Positions 56,701 through 64,000 of a DNA stretch of 64,000 bases are shown one piece after another; position 1 is the stretch's first letter, and every line of letters begins with the position of its first letter. A program made the translations under genes and the position numbers. Source of the DNA: Anaeramoeba flamelloides. Lineage: Eukaryota > Metamonada > Anaeramoebidae. The stretch spans positions 14,842,501 to 14,906,500 of the forward strand of contig JANTQA010000012.1 of assembly GCA_027625915.1 (NCBI GenBank), written 5' to 3'. The notes below the pieces were generated by a model. That model was given only the letters and a program-made list of their open reading frames with translations, was not told the DNA's origin and ran no database searches.

Positions 56701-59589
56701 TAGAGCCAAGTTGTTTGTTTAAATGATTGGTAGTGAAGATCAAGTTAATAGAACCAGAAAGAAGGTAAAGATAAAAAATGTTTTCATTGATCAAGTTTAC
56801 CACTCACTACAAAAATAAAATTTTATTCACCATTTCTCATTTTATTTTTTTTTAGACTTATATTTCGCTTTAGTACAGAGAGGGTTGTACACACCCAATG
56901 ATAAACTAAAACGTTAGTGCTCTCACTTTTCAAGAACTGTAAATGTAACCTAAAATTTCATAATCCATTTTTAGAAAAATAAAAGTCCTCTAATCAACCT
57001 GAAATACCTAAAGTATTTCAACTTCAAGACTCATTATTTCTTCATTGTCATCTAAAAAGAACCAATAGATACCTTTTACTTCTTGAATTGTTTTATTTAT
57101 TGCTAAAACAATAGCTTATTTTAGTACATTATCACCTGACTCAAATCACATTTTAAGAATTTTTTAAAATTTTTTTTGTTAATTTTCAAAAACAAGTCCC
57201 ATTCCATTCATCCCTCATCTAATGATAAAACTTTTGTTTTGAAACTGATTAGCTTGAAATTTTTTTTACGAGAAAAAAATTACACATTACAAAGTTGGTA
57301 TTTTTGAAAAAAATATGTTTGAAAAACGTAAAGCACTTCATTTAAAAATTGAAGGATTGCTTTATTGAACAAAATACCCAAAAGAAAAAAAAAAATAAAA
57401 TAGTACTGACATTGTAACGTAACTGTCAAATCTAAAACCCGGAAATTTCTGAAACCCGGAAATTTCTGAAACCCGGTAATTCCATTTTTCTGATCAATTG
57501 TAAATATTAGTAAAATGTCAAAAATATACTCCCATTTTACAGACAAATAACCCAATTACCCAGCAACTTATAACCGTTTCAATTGGGGTATTGGTTAAAT
57601 ATTCTGAATCCATCATTTTTAACTCTTTGGTGAATTCAGAAATCAAAAAAATCCAAAATTTGTAAAATTAATTGAGAACATTACTGAAAATTGAAAATCA
57701 AATTTATTGCGATTTTCCCTTTAGATAAATTCTAAATTTATTAGGAATCATCTTTATAAGAATTATTTTGTTATTGCATTTATGAAATAAGAGTTTTATT
57801 TACTTCATATCTTTCTTTTAATAATTTTTTCAAAATTTTAAATTTCTATTGGGAACCTTAGAGGATTTATTTTTTTACAAAATGGTTTTCATAATTTCAT
57901 GAAAATTTACAATAATCAAACACCTCTCTCAAATTCAAATTCTCTAAAAATATTTAAAAATATGAAAATGTTTTTTATTTCAAAATTTAAAATCAAAAGT
58001 GGATTTTCAATTTTCAGTCATGTTCTCAATTAATTTTACAAATTTTGGATTTTTTTGATTTCTGAATTCACCAAAGAGTTAAAAATGATGGATTCATATA
58101 TTTAACCAATACCCCAATTGAAACGGTTATAAGTTGCTGGGTAATTGGGTTATTTGTCTGTAAAATGGGAGTATATTTTTGACATTTTACTAATATTTAC
58201 AATTGATCAGAAAAATGGAATTACCGGGTTTCAGAAATTTCCGGGTTTCAGAAATTTCCGGGTTTTAGATTTGACAGTAAGACATATATATTTGTAAACT
58301 CTATAATTTTTTTCAAAAATATAATTTTTTACCAACTAATCTAAATTTTAAGACAACTTTAAGAAAGATATTTTTCAACTTTTAATTTATCAGAAGATTG
58401 GTGACTGAACATTTAAATTTGTGGCGAAATACAGATTTTTTTAATTGAATTCTTGGGGTTTTTTGCCAATACAAAGTTTCATTTTTGAATTGATGAGATA
58501 AACTTTTGGTACTATTTTACTCAGAGAATTTTTAGAGATATTTGAACCATGGATCACGAATGTGTTTTACCTTCAATAGTAGCGTACTTTTATTTTGGAC
58601 TTTTACATGGTAGACACTTATCCATTAAATACTAGAATAATATTATATTGGTTTCTATTTTTGGATTTTGAAACAGTAATTAAAAAATAATTTCAAAAAT
58701 GAAAATTTTTAATTATGATCTTTAGGGGGAAATCCTTAATAATTTATTTGTTCAATAATATTTAATATAGATTTTTTAAAAGTCATTTGAACCATCGAGC
58801 ACTTATTTGATTTACTTTCGATTAAATCATACTTTAATGAATAGACGAATCTATGGTGAAAGATAACCCCTTAAAAAGTAAAATCCTACAGATCAACAAA
58901 TTTTTTTTATTTTTTGTTGAAGGGATTTAGGTTTTGTGTTAAACAAAACTATTTCAGGGTTTGTTTGTGAACGAATAAAAAAAAAGTTAACCCTTATTTG
59001 AGAACTTTCAGTAAAAAAAGTTTGAAAAGCTTTCAAAAAATGTAAAAGAAAGGTTTTTTCGATAATTGAGAAAAAAAAATTTTTAAAAAAAAACAGACAA
59101 GGGATTAAAAGTAAATTGTTTTGTTTAAAAAGAAGAAAAAAACAAACCTGCAGAAAGAAGCACCATCTGTTTAAAATTGCCAGGTTTATAAATAAACCCA
59201 TCAACAGGTCCCATCATTTTAATTTTCTCGCCAATTTCCATCTTGCTTAAATAACCTGACATACCTGTAGATTCTAAATTAACCTTGACTAAGATCTCAA
59301 CAAAGCCATGATCTGAAGGTGTTGATGTAGGGGAGTAGAACCTTTTGACAATTTTATTGTTTATCTTTGCTTGTATGGCAATGTACTGGCCAGAAAAAGA
59401 TCCTAGTTGATCTGTTTCCTGAGGAAAAGAAAACCTAAAGGTGTAAATTGGACAACCAGATTTGGTGGAAGATACCTTTTCCTTCTTTGCAAGAGTAACG
59501 AGCGTCCACTCGTTTGGGTGTAGTGCAGACTTGTGTTTTATTCCTTCTAAATCTGTGAATGTTTCTATTCTTTCTGTAATTTTGTTCAT
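53757..59589 (-). CDS. Cytochrome-b5-reductase-like FAD/NAD(P)H oxidoreductase, two exons with a 5-kb intron
   Basis: Exon 1 is 59148-59589 and exon 2 is 53757-54121 (minus). They join in phase 1 (TCTGCAG|GTTTGT ... AAATAG|GTGTTGGT) to restore LLSAGVGLSPMIQLAR, the GxGxxP nucleotide-binding loop. The product has 268 aa. The FAD-domain motif RFYSPTSTP (family RxYSPxS), GMSGYLSKMEIGE and GPVDGFIYKPG are in exon 1. The NAD(P)H side has LLSAGVGLSP, FLHGNISENELVLFDE, MCGPKGF (CGP motif) and the end VFSYW. The family moves electrons from NAD(P)H to cytochrome b5 or similar acceptors. No membrane anchor or targeting signal is seen at the N-terminus, so a soluble form is likely. The acceptor protein cannot be named. 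Splicing across ~5 kb is inferred from the exact motif join. Confidence 0.9.
54379..54652. repeat. Outer inverted repeat, left arm (with 58320-58605)
   Basis: Reads GTGATCCATGGTTCAAATAT and AGTTGGTAAAAAATTAT; the reverse complement of both is found at 58320-58605. The arms are diverged, so they are older than the elements between them. Confidence 0.75.
54669..56621. mobile_element. Young 1.95-kb foldback element with 247-bp identical arms
   Basis: Arms 54669-54915 and 56375-56621 read as exact reverse complements over 247 bp (terminal ATATTATTTTTACAATTATT). The interior holds an inverted copy of the dispersed repeat of 18690/52345/62545 (at 55205-55470) and a smaller inner inverted pair (~55499-55555 / 55990-56050, sharing AATTTCAAATTTGGTCAAAT). 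It also has a G-rich tandem (GGGTAGGTTA, 55601-55665). No transposase. Fragments of the same family lie at 13738 and 50268. Confidence 0.85.
55205..55470 (-). repeat. Dispersed repeat inside the foldback (inverted copy)
   Basis: Reverse complement of the 62551-62780 sequence: AGTGAAAGTTCAGTAATAAAAAAT at one end and AATTTATTATTTCAGGTGATT at the other. Confidence 0.65.
57422..58278. mobile_element. ~860-bp palindromic element with CCCGG-rich ends
   Basis: Arms of ~278 bp (57422-57699, 58002-58278) are near-perfect reverse complements around a ~300-bp AT-rich centre. The outer ends carry ACTGTCAAATCTAAAACCCGG followed by a 16-17-bp tandem (AAACCCGGAAATTTCTG twice, then AAACCCGGTAATTCC). CCCGG tracts are rare elsewhere in the window. 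No frame of note; a target duplication is not clear. Confidence 0.85.
58320..58605. repeat. Outer inverted repeat, right arm (with 54379-54652)
   Basis: Holds ATTTGAACCATGGATCAC. A shorter, further-diverged direct copy of that piece (ATTTGAACCATCGAGCAC) follows at ~58786-58850. Confidence 0.75.
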
Positions 59590-61551
59590 TGAAGTGTTTG
59601 TTCTGAATTATAAGATAAATTGAAGATGAAAAAAATGGGTTTCCTTTATTTCGAAAAACATATTGTGTTGGAAATCATACTGTTATTGTATTTTTTCACT
59701 TTTTCGTTTTGTTAGAAATATAGGTTAATCATTCAATAAAAATTTTTCAATAAGAAAATAATTATCAAATCTTTTTGCGAAAAAAATTATATTTTGAATA
59801 AGACAGACTCTGATACAAATGATAATTTAAATAACACTGTAACATTGGTTGGTGGATTTAGAGTTATAAATAGTTTTTAACTTGATTGATCTTCAACATT
59901 TCAAACTAAAATGATAATTTTTCAAAAATTTTCAAAAGGGGAATTACTTTTTTTCTCTTTCAGAAGTTCAAAGAATCTTTTAAATAAAATTAAAACAAAA
60001 GAATAAATAAAATTGCATGGGGAGGAACATGAAATTTTCACAAAAAGTAATTTTAAATAGGATAAAAAATCATTTAATTTTGAAAGAAAAAATGTATTAT
60101 TTTTTAAATATACTTTTTGGTGTAAGGGGTTAAATTGCATTTGTTGCAATTTTTTTTGTATTGAAGAAATCTTGATAAAGTGAAAGATTTATATCTAAAG
60201 TTTGGTTTATTTATCCTCTTTGGTAGAAATTTCGGACCAAAACAATAAAATAAATAAAGATCCTGTCTTTGTTTTTTTGTTTTGGTAATATTTTTACAAA
60301 CCAAATTGACAGTTAAAAGATCTCTCTTTTTTACAACAACAGGAAAAAATTTTAATATGTGGTTTTGGTGATATTCACACTTACAAATATTGAATAGATC
60401 AGAAGTGTCAAAAAAGTTTTCTCTACAAATAAACCAAGAAAAGAAAATTTTTTCATTAGATCACATTTTTTTTTCCATTTGTTCGGAAAAAGAAAACTAT
60501 TAAATTCATTTTATTTCTTCACAATATAAAATTTTTTGAACACTTCCATTATTTCTTTCATATTTTTAACATTATAAATACTGAAAATTCAAAAAAAAAA
60601 AGAGGAATAAATTTTTACTGTGAAATAAAAAAAATTAAACAGTAAAAAAAAATTCAATAAATTATCTTAATTGGGATAATTATTTTAGAATTCAAAATTA
60701 AATCCATTTATAAAGAAATAAAAAAAGAAATTAAAATAAACAAAATGGAGGATTTAGCTAAACAAAATAACTTATAATGCTACCTATTATTAAAGATTTT
60801 TATTTGATTGATCAATTATTTTTAATTTGTTGAAAAAATCAACTATTTTTGAGATCTCCAATACAACATGAATAATTTCGATATGAAAGTAGATTTAAAG
60901 TCTGTTTGTTGGTTTGATTGACTATTATGAAATGGATTAATCTTTCAAATCAATTTATTTTATTCTTTTAATTGGTTTTTCTTTTAGTTTTATTAAGTTT
61001 ACTAATTAAAAATCTTTTTGGGCTTTTTTTTAAAAAAAAGAGTTAGCCCAATTAAACTTTTTGTAAATCTAAGAACTCTAAACTTTGACAAGAATTTTTT
61101 TTTAAGAATATTTTCAAGATCAAATTATTTGAAAAACGTTTCTTTGTATTTAAATCAACAAAATACATTTTTTAAAATAAGGTAAAAAAATTTTTAATAA
61201 TCAAAAAGCAAGCAAAAAATAGTGAAATATTTATTTGAATTTAACAAAATTGTTGAAAGAAAAATAAATTTAAAAAATTTTCAACTATTTTTTTTTAAAA
61301 AAAATCTATTTTAGAGTGCATAAATCAATAAAGTTACCTTTAAAAAAGTGTAAAATCATAATAACATACCAATGTAAAGTTAAAAAGATTTTTTAGTTTT
61401 ACATTTATTTTTTTAAACATAAGTATTTACAAAATTGAAGGGAAATATCACACAATTTATTATTCTATAAAATAGTCTGTTAATTATCAAATATCGGTAT
61501 TCAGATTGTTTTTCTCTTTTAAGATCATTCTTTTGGTTAAACAAAAAAAAA
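59590..61551. other. 5' flank of the oxidoreductase gene and AT-rich spacer
   Basis: No gene supported. The minus frame at 60104-60304 begins with TTG, not ATG, and has no domain. Confidence 0.4.
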
Positions 61552-61703
61552 TACAGTCAGTTCCGCTTTTAAGGCACAAACTTCAACAAAAATTCAGGCA
61601 CAATAAAAATCTCAAATTAAGGTAAGAAATCCAGAATTCTGGTAAAATAATTTGTGTAAAAAAAAATTCCAAATTTTGTGCCTTAAAAGTGGAACTGGCG
61701 GTA
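61552..61703. mobile_element. Palindromic MITE, copy 10 (internally shortened)
   Basis: Same family. TACAGTCAGTTCCGC at the left, GTGGAACTGGCGGTA at the right. About 50 bp of the right arm is missing, leaving 152 bp. Confidence 0.82.
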
Positions 61704-62544
61704 GAAGAGAATTAGAAAAGTTTATTCTCATTTTTTGAATCTCCAATATTAATGAAATTTATTCTCATTCTTTTCGTTATCTTGCATTGTAAAATAAAAA
61801 AATCAAAATTTTCATTAAGTTTTTTATAAATAATCACACCTCAATAATTTTAACAAATATTAAAAGTCATTATTGTTAAAGGTAGATTAATAATTTAAAC
61901 TGATTTGGGAATTAAAAAATTGAAATTTCCAATAATTGAAAAACCCTTTTTAATCTAAAGTTAAATCAAATTTTTGTTTAATTTATTTTACACCAAATCG
62001 TAAGCTTCTTTTTGGAATTAAAAAAGTAAAATGTTACATGATTTTATAAATCTTTTTTTTTTGGAAAGCTGAATGAAAATATTTTTCCATTTATTTTGCA
62101 AACAATATTAATAATAAAATGGATTAATATTTGATTTTAATTTGTTTCTTTTTTATTTTTATTTAAGATTTTATTTTTAGTAAGTTTTCCAATTAATTAT
62201 GCTTTTGAACTTTTTTCACCCTAGATAAGTTAAATTGATTTCTTTGATGATTCTAGGAAGTTAAAAAAACAACTAAACTAAAAATATTTTTTCAAATTTA
62301 TCCCTTCAACCTGTGCTTATTGTTAATTAGACAAAAAAAGGAACAATATTTTTTTATAATATTCCAAAAATTAGCAGAGATTTTATGAAACATCTAAATA
62401 CCTAATTTGATGGGAAATAACCAAAATATTATTCATTGGCGATCTGTATATTGAAAAATTACTTTGATCAAAAAAATCATTTTATGCAAGAAGAATCAAA
62501 ATTTTGTTCCATTTAGTTTTCAACAAATAAACTCTTTTTCAAAA
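61704..62544. other. AT-rich spacer
   Basis: No gene or clear repeat. Confidence 0.4.
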
Positions 62545-63145
62545 ATTGTAACTCACTTGAAATAATAAATTGAAAAAAAAAATTATCCTTTAGTATTCAA
62601 GAACAATTAATAACTAAATATGATTTTCAATTCGCTTTTAAGTCATTTTAAATCTATAAAAGCCTGATATATTAAAAATTACAAAAAATAAAACCAAAAA
62701 TTAAAAAACAGTGAGTCACAATTTTTGAAAAGAGCATTACAGATTTTTTATTACTGAACTTTCACTGAAAAAAAGTTCAACAATAAGATTTTTTATGAAT
62801 AATTAAATCCATTTTCATAAACATTACATATGTCACAATTTTCAGAGTGATTATTTGTCTTTTCGAAGATTTCTTTTTTTTTTCCACATGATCTTTTACA
62901 AAAAAAAGAAAAAAGAAAAACAAAAAAAAAAAAAAAAAAAAAAAAAAAGAAAAAGAAAAACAAAATAAAAACAAAAATTTGAAAAAGCAAAACAAAAATT
63001 TGCAAAATTAGAAAAAATGATTCTGATCCAAAAATTTGAAAAAATTTTTTGTAAAGAATACTGTGATAAACCCTCAAAACAACTCCCATTAACATTATAA
63101 AGTGAGTCAAAATTTATGAAAAATGGTTTAGTTTTTCTTGATCTT
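62545..63145 (+). repeat. Dispersed repeat, copy 3 (partners at 18690, 52345, inverted 55205)
   Basis: The longest copy. It has TTTAGTATTCAAGAACAATTAATAACTAAA, TATTACTGAACTTTCACTGAAA, CACATGATCTTTT, a ~70-bp A-rich run, and ATTATAAAGTGAGTCAAAA, which also occurs in the arms of the 54669 foldback. A (TA)n run follows at 63167-63192. Non-coding; the hydrophobic minus frames here are poly-Phe artefacts. Confidence 0.65.
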
Positions 63146-63339
63146 TACAAAATATATATAAATAGATTTATATATATATATATATATATATAAATTTAAA
63201 GATCCAAATAAAACAAAACCAAATTAAAAATATCAATTTAAAATCCTCAAATAAAGAATTTTTTTTCTATTCATGTTCTATCAACCTTTCTTTTTAAACA
63301 AATAAATTTTGCGAATTGAAACAAAAAGTAAAACATTAT

Positions 63340-63460
63340 TTTGTAGCCACTATTAAAAATTCATTCCAATATAAAGATGGATCAGCATAAAACCAAAATA
63401 ACAATCCAAAACATACCCAAAACGTGATAATCTTTTTTTTTTTTCACATTTTGGTGTTTG
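63340..63460. mobile_element. Fragment of the TTAA-flanked foldback family
   Basis: Diverged right arm only: AGCCACTATTAAAAATTCAT...GGATCAGCATAAAACCAAAATAAC aligns with AACCACTATTAAAATCC...GATCAGCTAAGAACCAAAATAAC of copy 2. Confidence 0.55.
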
Positions 63461-64000
63461 TACAGGGATCATAATAATATATGCCAATTCCTGATATTAG
63501 TTTTTCCAATTTAAAATCTCTGGTTTTTTTTCCTATTGTTTCAATGTAATATTGAATTCACTTCACTACAGTATACCTAATTTCAAATCATTTTTGAGAG
63601 TAAATTCTTTGATTTTGAAAGTAAATTTTCAATATGTATCGAAATTTGGTTAAAATTTATGATAGATTATTATAATTTGTAAATCTTTTTAGTTTTTTTT
63701 GAAGAAAAATATTCTCAAATTTATAACAATTTTTAAGGGAATAATCTCTATTAAATATTTCGACCTAAATTTAATGGAGATTGAGAAAATTTTTTGAAAA
63801 TAACTTAGATTTGAAAACCCTGTTTATTTTTAATATTAAACCTATTTCTAGATTAATAAATCCTTATTTAGAAATTGGTCAAAAAAAAAAATAATAGAGA
63901 CTAGTCCCTTAATATTCTCAGTTTTTTTGAAATTTTTCGTTTTTTTTTGATGAGAGATAACACTTAAAAATTAACTCTTATTTGAGATAAAATTTTCTAA
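63461..64000. other. AT-rich right edge
   Basis: No gene or repeat recognised. Confidence 0.4.

Larger units (their letters stand above)
54122..59147 (-). other. 5,026-nt intron packed with nested inverted repeats
   Basis: Donor GTTTGTTT after CAG, acceptor ATAAAATAG with a T-rich tract upstream. It is over twenty times longer than the CAP intron. From outside in it contains: old inverted arms 54379-54652 / 58320-58605; a young foldback 54669-56621; and a palindrome 57422-58278. The only other frames inside are products of these repeats. Confidence 0.85.

Noticed and set aside
57280-57555. 91-aa minus-strand frame
   Set aside because: Lies largely within the arm and tandem repeats of the 57422-58278 palindrome.
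62777-63110. Hydrophobic poly-Phe minus-strand frames that could mimic membrane proteins
   Set aside because: Produced by a ~70-bp A-rich run in a dispersed repeat; the region is homologous to non-coding copies.

Overview
The window is very AT-rich eukaryotic nuclear DNA. It holds eight protein-coding genes separated by roughly 0.5-11 kb of low-complexity, repeat-filled sequence. Free-living protist genes are indicated by: an eukaryotic MRE11, a cyclase-associated protein (CAP), a homeodomain protein and a cytochrome-b5-reductase-like enzyme; only two introns, both with a GTTTGTT donor; the standard genetic code; and Lys/Glu/Gln/Asn low-complexity tracts. An amoeboid or amoeboflagellate lineage fits; Anaeramoeba is my guess from protein style only, and I could not test it.

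Layout: a Lys/Glu/Thr-rich gene runs off the left edge (minus, ends at 370). A SLAC1/TehA-family (TDT) membrane transporter with a Ser/Lys repeat tail is at 4847-6412 (+). MRE11 is at 14581-17208 (-). Two-exon CAP is at 20426-22028 (+). A 1415-aa protein with six near-identical tandem SH3 domains plus a seventh divergent one is at 26882-31129 (-). A homeodomain protein with a thrice-repeated Trp-Ile motif is at 35883-37373 (-). A 635-aa coiled-coil protein is at 47954-49861 (+). An FAD/NAD(P)H oxidoreductase at 53757-59589 (-) is split by a 5,026-nt intron. The genes do not form a pathway; CAP and the SH3 scaffold could both relate to the actin cortex, but nothing here links them directly.

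Most of the non-coding DNA is a graveyard of non-autonomous DNA elements: ten copies of a ~200-bp palindromic MITE with TA flanks (Tc1/mariner-like ends); two complete ~560-bp foldbacks with TTAA flanks and one fragment; a 3.4-kb element with CCCTTAG termini; two ~515-bp elements ending in TAAACTA; several dispersed foldback families; and one LINE reverse-transcriptase 3'-end relic. No intact transposase was found.

The most striking structure is the oxidoreductase intron. It holds nested inverted repeats: an old outer pair of ~280-bp arms, a young element with 247-bp arms that read as identical, and a separate ~860-bp palindrome. These could fold the intron and bring its distant splice sites together.
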